Assembly: GCA_900553855.1 (NCBI GenBank)
Contig: USFG01000002.1
Location: 101,740-165,739, forward strand
DNA: 64,000 nt
Direction of reading: 5' to 3'
DNA from: an uncultured Mycoplasmatota bacterium
GTDB taxonomy: Bacteria; Bacillota_I; Bacilli_A; RF39; UBA660
The translations under genes were made by a program, and so were the position numbers. Shown piece after piece: positions 40,756 to 49,086 of this stretch. Under the pieces are notes generated by a model. It saw nothing but the letters and a program-made list of their open reading frames with translations. It ran no database searches and was not told where the DNA came from. Position 1 is the first letter of the stretch, and every line of letters starts with the position of its first letter.

Positions 40756-42183
40756 TTATCCAATACGGAAAGCTGGAGCAAAACCAATACTTTGAAAAGA
40801 ATCTGTACCATTCGTTTGACCACCCACATCTACCATATTGAAGCCAGAAGAAGCTGTAGAGTAAGCCGCACGAAGCCACCAAGCATCAATATTATATAAG
40901 TTTTCATCATAATTATGGTTTCCCTTTACTGCATTAGCATAATTATTTGTTGTTACTCCTTTTAACTTGTAATAATCTAATTGTCTTGTATCATTATATG
41001 CTGTATCTAAAATTGATATTTTATTATAATCATAAATATCTGCAGAAGCATCTTCTTCCCATACTTCATGAGTACTTAACAAATATATTTTATCAGTTGA
41101 TTCCCAATTACCATCTTCTCTATTTGGGTTTTGATCATCTGGCCCATGTCCCGATACTACTTTTGTATCTATTATTATGCTTTGTAAATCACTCGGTAAT
41201 TTATTAAAAAAATCCCCATTAGCATATTTATATAACTCACTTCCTGGCCATCCATCTACATTCCGTCCATCCGGATATGTCGTTCCTTTGTATTCTCCCG
41301 CAGGATTCATATTTCTATATTCTACTATATCCGCAAACTCAACAACGAATCCACATGCTGTTTGAGAAAAATCTTGTCTAGTACATTCTTCAGGCTTTGT
41401 GTTATTTGCTACACGTACTGTATAACTTTTCCCATCAATTTCCACTTCTTTTTCAGCCCCTGCCGGATAATTACCAATATTTCCATTTTTAACGTTTTTA
41501 GCTATTGTTTCCCATGAATCTATTGCAAAGATATTCGCATTATCAGTATCTACAACAAATTTACCATTAAATGTTGCTCCTTTATTATAACTTTGATCTT
41601 GATTATTGTCAGGAAACATCATTTTAAAATTAAATGTAATTGATACTTCATTTTGATTTGGCAAAAGATAAAAATTGTATAACTTTTGAGTATATAAATT
41701 TCCACTCCAATCTTTAATTGGACAGTAAGTATATTCAAGTAAATCTTCAGACCATCCCATATAATTAATTGTATTCTCATTAATTTTATAAGCATTATTT
41801 TTACCATTATACATCTTTGTATTACTGCTTTCTGTAATCTTTATGAAATATAGCAATTCATTATTTTGAAACGTATTAGTATATTCTAATGACAATGTTA
41901 AAGGCATATACATATCTTTAGTTGTATTTAATGCAGTTATTGTAAATGTTTTATCTACTAGTATCGCATTACTTGGAACTATACCCGTTACTGGTTGAAT
42001 AATATCTGTTCCATCATTATAATTTATAACCATTCGTCCTGTTTTAGATATAATTTCAGCTGTTGATCCTTCGGGATTATTTGTTGTAAAAAATGCATAA
42101 CCCATCCCAACTAATATGATTGTTAAGAATGACATAGTCGAAAATAATACTGTAACCCACACTTTCTGATTTTTATTTTCCAT
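40756..42183 (-). CDS. Pilin-like secreted protein with variable C-type-lectin-like C-terminus, copy 2
   Basis: A 475-residue paralogue of the 8215-9624 protein. It has the same N-terminal helix followed by FFTTNNPEGSTAEI and the same core (DSWETIAKNVKNGN, SYTVRVANNTKPEEC, QTACGFVVEFADI, IDTKVVSGHGPDDQNPNREDGNWES, WWLRAA, GFAPAFRIG). The segment between WLRAA and GFAPAFRIG is different and shorter. The conserved ends use GC-rich codons, and nucleotide identity with copy 1 continues past the stop (GGATAAAAATAT). It is 31 kb from the Tad genes, with its own promoter and no G tract. Probably a surface-displayed recognition protein. Confidence 0.8.
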   Translation of the reverse strand: MENKNQKVWVTVLFSTMSFLTIILVGMGYAFFTTNNPEGSTAEIISKTGRMVINYNDGTDIIQPVTGIVPSNAILVDKTFTITALNTTKDMYMPLTLSLEYTNTFQNNELLYFIKITESSNTKMYNGKNNAYKINENTINYMGWSEDLLEYTYCPIKDWSGNLYTQKLYNFYLLPNQNEVSITFNFKMMFPDNNQDQSYNKGATFNGKFVVDTDNANIFAIDSWETIAKNVKNGNIGNYPAGAEKEVEIDGKSYTVRVANNTKPEECTRQDFSQTACGFVVEFADIVEYRNMNPAGEYKGTTYPDGRNVDGWPGSELYKYANGDFFNKLPSDLQSIIIDTKVVSGHGPDDQNPNREDGNWESTDKIYLLSTHEVWEEDASADIYDYNKISILDTAYNDTRQLDYYKLKGVTTNNYANAVKGNHNYDENLYNIDAWWLRAAYSTASSGFNMVDVGGQTNGTDSFQSIGFAPAFRIG

Positions 42184-42210
42184 TTAAATCCCTCAATCTA
42201 TTATAACAAC

Positions 42211-42240
42211 ATTATATTACATTTATTTACTAAAAATCAA
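42211..42240 (-). promoter_or_regulatory. Promoter of pilin-like copy 2
   Basis: TTGATT (42240-42235), 18 bp, TATAAT (42216-42211) on the minus strand, upstream of the ATG at 42183. No homopolymer or inverted repeat like that of copy 1 is present. Confidence 0.55.
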
Positions 42241-42367
42241 TTTATATATTACACCCAACTATTCATTTTTTATTATAATTTATCACAAATTAGAAAAAAA
42301 TTTTACTAAATAAACATATACTTTACTAAGAAAAAAATGTTAAAATACAAATAAGGTGATTTGATTT

Positions 42368-44308
42368 ATGAAATTAATAATTAAAAATTATGTTACAAAT
42401 TTATTAAATATATTATATTTAGAAATTATTTATCATATATTGATATTTGAAACATTTACATTAAATGAAGTACTATTTATTCTTTTATTTAGTTTAATAA
42501 ATACATTATTAATTGATATAACATGTTCATTAACTAAAAATAAAACTGTAAATAAATGGTTAAATATAATTATAAATTCTTTCTTAAGTATTTTATTTAT
42601 TGCCTATTTTACTAACTTTAAATTCTATGGAAATACATTAAGTATCTACTCTATTTTTCATGGAGGTCAAGTATTTGGTTTCTTAAGTGCTATAATTAAA
42701 GTTATTAAAGAAAATATATTTGGCATTATCTTATTATTTATACCTATTCCTTTAAACATCATATTACACAAATTTAAAGATGCTAATATTTTAAACATTA
42801 AAGAATTAGTTATAAAAGGAATAACCTTAATTATTTTATTTATTTTAACTTTATTATCATTAAATATAGATGGCAATGACATTTATAGTGCCAATAACTT
42901 ATACTTTCATAAACACGTACCAAATCAAACTGCTCAAAAATTTGGAATACTTACAACTTTAAGATTAGATTTAGAAAGAATAATATTTAATTTTGAAGAA
43001 GATAGTATAAATGTTATTGCACCTTCTGATGAAGTAAAAATAGATAATACCAAAAAATATAACAAAACTGATATAGATTTTAAAGAACTTGCATCTAATG
43101 AAACAAATAAAGATATTAAAAATATTCACGAATACTTTAGTACCATTACTCCAACTAATAAAAATAAATACACAGGTATATTTAAAGGTAAAAATTTAAT
43201 TTCAATTACAGCTGAAGCATTTAGTCCTATTGCTGTTAATAAAGATTTAACTCCTACTTTATATAAACTTGTTAATTCTAGTTTTAAATTTACTAACTTT
43301 TATACTCCTGTTTATTACGTATCAACATCTGATGGAGAGTATGTTACTTTAAATAGTTTACTTCCTAAAGAAAGTGTTTGGTCATTCTCTAAATCAAGTA
43401 AGAATTATTTACCTTATGCTTATGGTAATATCTTCTCTAATCTAGGTTATAAAACTTATGCATTTCACGATGGAACCTATAAATATTATAATAGACATTT
43501 ATCTCATCCTAATATGGGATATCAAACATATATGGCTTGTGGTAATGGATTAGAAAAAATTAAAGGAATGAATTGTAAGAAATGGCCACAAAGTGATTTA
43601 GAAATGATTAATGCCACTTTCGATATGTACTCAAGTTATGAACAATTTATGACTTATTATATGACTATTAGTGGACACTTAGAATACAACTTTATGGGAA
43701 ATAATATGTCTTATAAAAATAAAGATGCTGTTAAAGATTTACCATATAGTGAAGCAATTAAAGCTTATATTGCTGCTCAAATTGAGCTTGATAAAGCCTT
43801 AGAAGAATTATTAAACAAATTAGAAGAAAAAGGTATTTTAGATGATACAGTAATTGTTTTATCAGCCGATCATTATCCTTATGGATTAACTACTAATCAA
43901 ATGAAAGAAATAATGAATATTGAAGATGAAAAATTTGATATTCATAAAAATAATTTAATAATATATAATAGCAAACTTACCAAAACTGTCGAAGTTAATA
44001 AATTGGGAGAAAGTTTAGATATCCTACCTACTGTCTTAAATCTTTTTGGTATCGAATATGATTCAAGAATATTAATGGGAACTGATTTACTTTCTGATAA
44101 TGATGGATTAGTAATATTTAATGATCGTTCTTGGATAACTGAAAAAGGCAAATATAATGCTGCTACTAAAAAGTTTACAGCCTATACAGATGATATAGAA
44201 GATAACTATGTTAAAACAATAAATCAAATAGTTTATAACAAATATGTGATTTCTAAAAATATATTAGATACTGATTATTATCGCAAATTATTTAATAAGG
44301 AGAGTTAA
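42368..44308 (+). CDS. ltaS: Lipoteichoic acid synthase family (LtaS-type) sulfatase-fold enzyme
   Basis: A 646-residue membrane enzyme. Five transmembrane helices lie in the first 180 residues. The extracytoplasmic alkaline-phosphatase-fold domain (about 270-610) has the metal-binding start ISITAEAFSP, the catalytic Thr in YYVSTSDGEY, and SADHYPYG. It polymerises glycerol-phosphate from phosphatidylglycerol onto a glycolipid anchor or makes a related polymer. The glycosyltransferase at 61679-62851 could make such an anchor. Length is typical (about 640-650). A ribosome-binding AAGGTGA precedes the ATG. The next gene starts 2 bases after its stop. Confidence 0.92.
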   Translation: MKLIIKNYVTNLLNILYLEIIYHILIFETFTLNEVLFILLFSLINTLLIDITCSLTKNKTVNKWLNIIINSFLSILFIAYFTNFKFYGNTLSIYSIFHGGQVFGFLSAIIKVIKENIFGIILLFIPIPLNIILHKFKDANILNIKELVIKGITLIILFILTLLSLNIDGNDIYSANNLYFHKHVPNQTAQKFGILTTLRLDLERIIFNFEEDSINVIAPSDEVKIDNTKKYNKTDIDFKELASNETNKDIKNIHEYFSTITPTNKNKYTGIFKGKNLISITAEAFSPIAVNKDLTPTLYKLVNSSFKFTNFYTPVYYVSTSDGEYVTLNSLLPKESVWSFSKSSKNYLPYAYGNIFSNLGYKTYAFHDGTYKYYNRHLSHPNMGYQTYMACGNGLEKIKGMNCKKWPQSDLEMINATFDMYSSYEQFMTYYMTISGHLEYNFMGNNMSYKNKDAVKDLPYSEAIKAYIAAQIELDKALEELLNKLEEKGILDDTVIVLSADHYPYGLTTNQMKEIMNIEDEKFDIHKNNLIIYNSKLTKTVEVNKLGESLDILPTVLNLFGIEYDSRILMGTDLLSDNDGLVIFNDRSWITEKGKYNAATKKFTAYTDDIEDNYVKTINQIVYNKYVISKNILDTDYYRKLFNKES

Positions 44309-44310
44309 CT

Positions 44311-45429
44311 ATGGAAATAAAAGATATAATGCTTAAACATGAAGAAAACTATTCTAAGTATGCAACTTTTGATAAAGAATCAATAAGATTTAAAGATTAT
44401 ATACCAGATATTAGACCTAATTTCTTTAGAGATACTGATCGTATTATCTACTCTTCTTCATATACCAGATATATTGGTAAAACTCAGGTTTTTACCTTAC
44501 CAACAAATGACAATGTATCAAGAAGAAGCATACACGTTCAATTAGTTGCTAAAATTGCTCGTTCTATTGGAAGGGCTTTATCATTAAATGAGGATTTAAT
44601 TGAGGCTATTGCACTAGGTCATGACTTAGGACACGTTCCTTATGGACATGTTGGTGAAAGATTTTTAAATGAAATAAGTTTAAAACATAATGAAGGATAT
44701 TTTAATCACAATGTTCAAAGTGTTAGAAACTTAATGGTTATTGAAAATAATGGTAAAGGATTAAACTTAAGTGTACAAGTATTAGATGGAATATTATGCC
44801 ATAATGGCGAGTTAGAACTTCAAGAATATAGACCTAAAAAGAAAACTATAGATGATTTTCTAAACGATTATAATAATTGTTATAATGTTCCAAAATATGT
44901 TAAAACCTTAGTTCCAATGACTTTAGAAGGTTGTGTTGTTAGATTATCAGATATTATTGCCTATTTAGGTAGAGATATTGAAGATGCTGAAAAACTCGGA
45001 TTATTTAATAAAAAAGATATTCCTAAAGAAATATCAGATGTTTTAGGAACAACAAACCGAGAAATAATTAACGCGATTATAACTAATGTCGTTCAAAATA
45101 GTTTAGACAAGGATTATATATGCGTGGATGATAAAATATTTAATGCAATAGTTAATCTAAAAAAATTTAATTATGAAAATATTTATGATAAAATTTATAC
45201 CAATAAAGAATTAGATGAGATTAAACATAAATTTGAATACCTATTTGATAATTTATTAATATCTTTAAAAGAAAAAGACTTAAATTCCAAGATATATTCT
45301 AAATTTTATTTACCAATGAATAACGATTACAAAAATAATACTTCTAATGAAAGAGTTGTCATCGATTATATTGCCGGAATGACAGACGAATACTTCTTAA
45401 ACGAATATAAACACTACGAGTTAAGGTAG
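44311..45429 (+). CDS. HD-domain dNTP triphosphohydrolase-like protein
   Basis: A 372-residue member of the dGTPase family. Visible HD signature: RDTDRIIYSSSYTRYIGKTQVF, SIHVQLVAKIARSIGRAL, ALGHDLGHVPYGHVGE and later VRLSDIIAYLGRDIEDA. Metal ligands are the His in SIHVQ, the His-Asp in GHDLGH and the Asp in RLSDI. It would split dNTPs into nucleoside and triphosphate, controlling dNTP pools. It follows ltaS in the same operon. Confidence 0.88.
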   Translation: MEIKDIMLKHEENYSKYATFDKESIRFKDYIPDIRPNFFRDTDRIIYSSSYTRYIGKTQVFTLPTNDNVSRRSIHVQLVAKIARSIGRALSLNEDLIEAIALGHDLGHVPYGHVGERFLNEISLKHNEGYFNHNVQSVRNLMVIENNGKGLNLSVQVLDGILCHNGELELQEYRPKKKTIDDFLNDYNNCYNVPKYVKTLVPMTLEGCVVRLSDIIAYLGRDIEDAEKLGLFNKKDIPKEISDVLGTTNREIINAIITNVVQNSLDKDYICVDDKIFNAIVNLKKFNYENIYDKIYTNKELDEIKHKFEYLFDNLLISLKEKDLNSKIYSKFYLPMNNDYKNNTSNERVVIDYIAGMTDEYFLNEYKHYELR

Positions 45430-45433
45430 TGTT
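45410..45433 (+). terminator. Terminator of the ltaS-dGTPase operon
   Basis: AACACTAC (45410-45417) pairs with GTAGTGTT (45426-45433), containing the stop codon region, followed by TATTTTTATT. Confidence 0.85.
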
Positions 45434-45669
45434 TATTTTTATTAGTGTGAAAATTTTTTAATAAATTTAAGCAAAAAGTTTCACATTATATTTATACTAA
45501 AAAAGCACTATCTTACGACAATGCTTACAATTCTCTTTGGTACTACAATTATTTTAACAATTTCTTTATCTATAATATTTTTCTTTATCACTGTTATTAC
45601 TTGCCTCAAAACATTTTGCTTCATCCTATTTATCTTGCCATTTCTTTTCAATATTTTTAAAATTGATTA

Positions 45670-46002
45670 CTACTTTCTCCTCTTATAAATACTTTCTAAT
45701 ATATTTCCTATAATTCCATAAAAAACATAGATAAGTGCTACTAATAAAACAAATCCATATAATAATTGCCATATTTTATCCATATCAATCATTGTACACA
45801 GTACTCCTGTTGAACTAATAATAAAAGCATTTACTATTGATAAAATAATCCCTAATTTATTATAATCTTCTTTTTTAGCTTTAACTAACTCCATTCCAAT
45901 AAATTTTTTTAATTTATTTTTCTTTCTTTTAATAAAATAATCTACAAGAAACACAATAAAAAATATAACAAATAATATTAAAAACAATATCAAATTTTCC
46001 AT
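45670..46002 (-). CDS. Small membrane protein under T-box control
   Basis: A 110-residue protein with three membrane helices (about 3-24, 48-68, 79-100) and a basic cytoplasmic loop RKKNKLKKFIG. No family recognised. Its ATG at 46002 follows AAAGGA and a T-box leader, so its expression should depend on an uncharged tRNA. That makes a role linked to an amino acid, such as transport or export, possible, but the protein itself gives no proof. Confidence 0.7.
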   Translation of the reverse strand: MENLILFLILFVIFFIVFLVDYFIKRKKNKLKKFIGMELVKAKKEDYNKLGIILSIVNAFIISSTGVLCTMIDMDKIWQLLYGFVLLVALIYVFYGIIGNILESIYKRRK

Positions 46003-46020
46003 AAATATCCTTTCTTTAAC

Positions 46021-46205
46021 AAAAAAACGACTAATTCTAAAGGACGAAAAAGCCGTGGTACCACCTTAATTTATACTTTTAGTTTTAACGATTTTCACCT
46101 TTAACATCCATCAAGTAAAGTTCACTATCAATATTTATTAATTTACACCAACCATTAACTCTCTATAAAATATCTTATAGCTACTACTCTTAATATCAAC
46201 TGTCA
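46021..46205 (-). ncRNA. T-box leader riboswitch
   Basis: On the minus strand the hallmark AAGGTGGTACCACGG lies at 46066-46052, matching the T-box sequence that pairs with the tRNA acceptor end. Upstream are stem I landmarks: AGTAGTAGC, TATAGAGAGTTAATGG, TTGGTG and GTGAAC followed by TTT-A. Downstream CGTCCTTTAGAATTAGTCG and a T7 run (46027-46021) suit the terminator side. By analogy with the Bacillus tyrS leader (GAAC-UAC-A), the specifier would be UUU, thus Phe, but that reading is weak. It precedes a small membrane protein and follows a tRNA gene. Confidence 0.8.
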
Positions 46206-46216
46206 TAATAATAATT

Positions 46217-46292
46217 TGGCTGCCCAGGTTGGATTCGAACCAACGAAATGTTAGGGTCAGAGCCTAATGCCTTACCACTTGGCGACTGGGCA
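46217..46292 (-). tRNA. tRNA-Gln (anticodon CUG)
   Basis: The minus strand shows acceptor TGCCCAG paired with CTGGGCA, a D-arm TCGCCAAGTGGTAAGGC typical of tRNA-Gln, anticodon stem TTAGG/CCTAA with loop CTCTGAC (anticodon CTG), T-arm GGTTCGAATCC and an encoded CCA. The genome probably also has a UUG isoacceptor elsewhere. Confidence 0.9.
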
Positions 46293-46349
46293 ATTCAAAA
46301 TACAAGTTTATTATACTACTTTAATACTTTCTAAATCAACCCAAAATTA

Positions 46350-46372
46350 AAAGTAGACTTTAAATCTACTTT
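46350..46372 (-). terminator. Terminator after the DHH-family gene
   Basis: AAAGTAGA (46350-46357) pairs with TCTACTTT (46365-46372), then TTAATTTT on the minus strand. Confidence 0.65.
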
Positions 46373-47400
46373 GTTAATTTTAATACTTTTCCAACACTGT
46401 TTTCATTACTTAAAGTTGCTGTTGGATTTAAAATATGAGTTAACTCATCTACAATGCATTTAATGGTTGTTCCTTTTACTCTAGCAGCTCCTGATGTAGG
46501 ACTACCTCCACCACCGAACATTTTCATAATTTGAGATATATCAATATTTCCCTTACTTCTAGCACTAATACTTATTGTATCTTGGTCAATATAAGCAATT
46601 GCAAATGAGGCATCTACCTTATATCTTAAAATATAATCTGAACACTTAGCAATATCTTCTATTGAATAAATTATACCACTATCATTAGTATCGGCAGCAA
46701 TACCTATTGAATAGGTAAAAAACTTAGTACTATCAACAAGTTTCTGCATTACTCTTTCATGCTCAAATTCTTCTAAGAACAAATTATTAACTGCTTCTGG
46801 ATTAGCACCCCTACTAGTTAATTCTGATAACACACTAAATGTTTTCGAAGTTAAGTTTTTAGTTAATCTATTGGTATCTAGTACAATACCTGCAAGTAAA
46901 TAATTAGCTTGATCTGGTGTTATTTTAATCCTATACATAAATAACAATCTTGCAATTTCTTCACAAGTACTAGAAACACACGTATCTACAAATATATTAG
47001 GTGTTTTAATTGTATATTCATCAGTTTTATGATGGTCTATTACTACAACATTTTTAAAACTGTCTAAATAATCGCTTGTACTAATTAAATAATTTTTGTT
47101 AACATCTACACATACCATTAAGCTATTATCAGTTAAATAACTACTTAAATCACCTAATCTAATTATGTTATGTTTAACTCCTATTTCATCAATTAATTTT
47201 TTAATTTCAACTGGTAATTCATTTAAATTATCATTAATGACAATATAATTCTTTCTTTTATGTTTACCAGCTATTAAAGACATTCCTACACATGCACCAA
47301 GTGCATCATAGTCAGGCCTATTATGTGGAACTATAAACACTGCATCAGATTCAACCATAAGGTTATCTAATGTTAGTTTCAGCTCACCTGTATTTTCCAT
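46366..47400 (-). CDS. Stand-alone DHH-DHHA1 phosphodiesterase related to GdpP
   Basis: A 344-residue cytoplasmic phosphodiesterase. DHH motifs: FIVPHNRPDYDALGACVG, CVDVNK, VIDHHKTDEY, and IVLDTNRL with conserved metal ligands. The DHHA1 end is MKMFGGGGSPTSGAARVKG, where Ser replaces the usual His after GGGG. The N-terminal membrane, PAS and degenerate GGDEF parts of GdpP are absent, so it resembles the catalytic half of GdpP or a Pde2/NrnA-type enzyme. Substrates could be c-di-AMP, pApA or short RNA. The ATG at 47400 follows GGAGG. Confidence 0.82.
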   Translation of the reverse strand: MENTGELKLTLDNLMVESDAVFIVPHNRPDYDALGACVGMSLIAGKHKRKNYIVINDNLNELPVEIKKLIDEIGVKHNIIRLGDLSSYLTDNSLMVCVDVNKNYLISTSDYLDSFKNVVVIDHHKTDEYTIKTPNIFVDTCVSSTCEEIARLLFMYRIKITPDQANYLLAGIVLDTNRLTKNLTSKTFSVLSELTSRGANPEAVNNLFLEEFEHERVMQKLVDSTKFFTYSIGIAADTNDSGIIYSIEDIAKCSDYILRYKVDASFAIAYIDQDTISISARSKGNIDISQIMKMFGGGGSPTSGAARVKGTTIKCIVDELTHILNPTATLSNENSVGKVLKLTK

Positions 47401-47510
47401 TTTTTTATTTCCTCCTAAAAAAATATACATTAAATTAATAATGTATAAACTGATTATAACATTTAATTTTAAAAAGTCAAATTTGTTCAAAAATCCTATA
47501 TTTAACTAAA

Positions 47511-47541
47511 AAAATCACCATTATTTTCTAATAGTGATTTT
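47511..47541 (-). terminator. Terminator of the infC-rpmI-rplT operon
   Basis: AAAATCACCATTA (47511-47523) and TAATAGTGATTTT (47529-47541) form a long stem, with T residues following on the minus strand. Confidence 0.85.
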
Positions 47542-47550
47542 ATATTTAAA

Positions 47551-48081
47551 CTACTTTTCTTCTTTTTTAGCAGTTGTTTTTTTAGCTGTAGTTTTAGTTG
47601 CAGTCTTCTTTTCAGTAGATTTAGCTGTAGTTGTTTTTTTAGCAGCAGTTTTTTTAACTTCTTTAACTTCTTCGGTTTTTTCCACCTTTTTTTCTGCTTT
47701 TACTTCAGCTGCTTTAGGCATTTTACCATTTAAAGCATCTTTAGCAATTTTAACTAATTCAGTAAAATATTTAGGATTATCAATAGCTACTTCAGAAAGC
47801 ATTTTTCTATTAATTTCAATTCCTACTTTATTTAATCCATTAATAAATTGTGAATATGAAATTTCATTTACTCTACAAGCAGCATTAACTCTTGTTATCC
47901 ATAATTTTCTAAAGTTTCTCTTATTTTGTTTACGATCTCTAAATGCATAAGCTCCACTATGGAAAGTTTGTTCTTGTGCAGTTTTAAATAATCTATGTTT
48001 AGATCCAAAATATCCTTTAGCTTGTTTTAAAACTTTTCTTCTTCTATTCTTAGCTACGTTTCCGCCTTTAACTCTTGCCAT
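47551..48081 (-). CDS. rplT: 50S ribosomal protein bL20 with long basic C-terminal extension
   Basis: A 176-residue bL20. Residues 1-118 are standard ([38 protein letters not shown]... [16 protein letters not shown]... [35 protein letters not shown]). The last about 55 residues are an Ala/Lys/Thr/Glu low-complexity tail ([17 protein letters not shown]...), absent from typical bL20 (about 118-120 residues). It binds 23S rRNA and, in Firmicutes, represses its own operon through the L20 leader, which is present upstream of infC. Confidence 0.95.
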   Translation of the reverse strand: MARVKGGNVAKNRRRKVLKQAKGYFGSKHRLFKTAQEQTFHSGAYAFRDRKQNKRNFRKLWITRVNAACRVNEISYSQFINGLNKVGIEINRKMLSEVAIDNPKYFTELVKIAKDALNGKMPKAAEVKAEKKVEKTEEVKEVKKTAAKKTTTAKSTEKKTATKTTAKKTTAKKEEK

Positions 48082-48091
48082 TTATACCACC

Positions 48092-48280
48092 TTAGATAAC
48101 AGATTTTAATCTGCTAGCTTCTCCTTTCGCTAATATTCCCTTATTTCTTCTTTGTCTAATTTGTTTACTAGAATCTTTAGCAGTTTTATGATTACCACCA
48201 GATACTTTATAAACTAATGCTCCATTTTTTTTCTTTTTTAATACCTTTGATGAAGCTTTATGTGTTTTTTGTTTTGGCAT
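48092..48280 (-). CDS. rpmI: 50S ribosomal protein bL35
   Basis: A 62-residue basic protein: MPKQKTHKASSKVLKKKKNGALVYKVSGGNHKTAKDSSKQIRQRRNKGILAKGEASRLKSVI. Matches bL35 in length and in the KTHK and RRLR-like ends. It sits between infC and rplT in the standard order, 10 bases before rplT. Confidence 0.96.
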   Translation of the reverse strand: MPKQKTHKASSKVLKKKKNGALVYKVSGGNHKTAKDSSKQIRQRRNKGILAKGEASRLKSVI

Positions 48281-48298
48281 AACTAAATCCTCTCCTTC

Positions 48299-48826
48299 TT
48301 ATTTTTTTGGTGCCAATATCATAGTCATTGTACGACCTTCTAATCTTGGTTTAGCTTCTACTACACTTACTTCTGATAATTCATCAGCAAAACGTACTAG
48401 AACATCTCTACCTAAATCAGTATGTGCCATTTGACGGCCTTTAAATCTAATTGAAGCCTTAATTTTATGACCTTTTATTAAATAATTTTCAGCATTTTTC
48501 TTTCTTGTATTAAAATCACCAATATCAATAGTAACTGATAATTGATACTCTTTCATATCTTTATTATTTGCTCTTTGAGTTTTTAACGCTTCCTTAGCTC
48601 TTTTCTGTTTTTCATACTTATGTTTATTATAATCCATAATTTTTCCAACAGGTCTTTCATTACCAGGATTCATTAAAACTAAATCAAGTCCTGCATAAGA
48701 TGCAAGCGTAAGAGCATCTTTTAAAGCTTTAGTTCCTAATTGCTCTCCATTAGGACCAATTACCATTAATTCATTGACTTTAATTTGATCATTAATTAAT
48801 AAGTCATCTTTTTTGACATTTGCTAT
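48299..48826 (-). CDS. infC: Translation initiation factor IF-3 with probable AUA start codon
   Basis: A 175-residue IF-3: INDQIKVNELMVIGPNGEQLGTKALKDAL, then RPVGKIMDYNKHKYEKQKR..., and the C-terminal domain with IDIGDFNTRKKNAENYLIKGHKIKASIRFKGRQMAHTDLG. No ATG, GTG or TTG exists in frame near the expected N-terminus. The codon 9 bases after GGAGGT (48840-48835) is ATA at 48826, giving an I/M-ANVKKDDLLIND start. A rare start codon is a known feature of infC (AUU in E. coli and Bacillus) that allows self-control by IF-3. The frame continues upstream to 48889 only because the leader has no stop. Confidence 0.9.
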   Translation of the reverse strand: MANVKKDDLLINDQIKVNELMVIGPNGEQLGTKALKDALTLASYAGLDLVLMNPGNERPVGKIMDYNKHKYEKQKRAKEALKTQRANNKDMKEYQLSVTIDIGDFNTRKKNAENYLIKGHKIKASIRFKGRQMAHTDLGRDVLVRFADELSEVSVVEAKPRLEGRTMTMILAPKK

Positions 48827-48839
48827 TGTAAAGCACCTC

Positions 48840-48985
48840 CATATTATCAAAAAATGAATGCCAAATGCATTCATCCATATAAAAACCAATTCACTTTATT
48901 CTATGGCTTTTTACCTATCAGCTACTTTAAATTTTGTGCCAATCAGGTGGACTCTTGCAATCGCTTTCCTTTTTCAAACAACTGT
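48840..48985 (-). ncRNA. L20 leader (autoregulatory mRNA leader of infC-rpmI-rplT)
   Basis: The minus-strand transcript holds GCAAGAGTCCACCTGATTGGCAC (split as 48964-48942), the recognisable core of the Firmicutes L20 leader. A terminator hairpin ATGAATGC / GCATTCAT (about 48852-48873) followed by a T run precedes the infC ribosome-binding site. Binding of L20 to the upstream fold would promote termination. Confidence 0.8.
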
Positions 48986-49013
48986 ATTATTACATTTTTA
49001 ATAAATATTGTCA
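48986..49013 (-). promoter_or_regulatory. Promoter of the infC operon
   Basis: TTGACA (49013-49008), 16 bp, TAATAA (48991-48986) on the minus strand. It lies ahead of the L20 leader, between pnp and infC. Confidence 0.65.
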
Positions 49014-49086
49014 AGTATCTTAAGCAATATTTCATCATAATTTTATACATTTTGTTAAAAATTATTACAAAAATTAAAAAAGATGA

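Noticed and set aside
45521..45691. Hydrophobic plus-strand frame of 56 codons between the dGTPase-like gene and the T-box membrane gene.
   Set aside because: No ribosome-binding site, overlaps the end of the opposite gene, and its hydrophobicity follows from T-rich sequence. Nothing else was recognised in 45434-45669.
47534..47950. 138-codon plus-strand frame opposite rplT.
   Set aside because: It is the complement of the Lys/Ala/Thr-rich tail and core of bL20; the rplT frame is certain.
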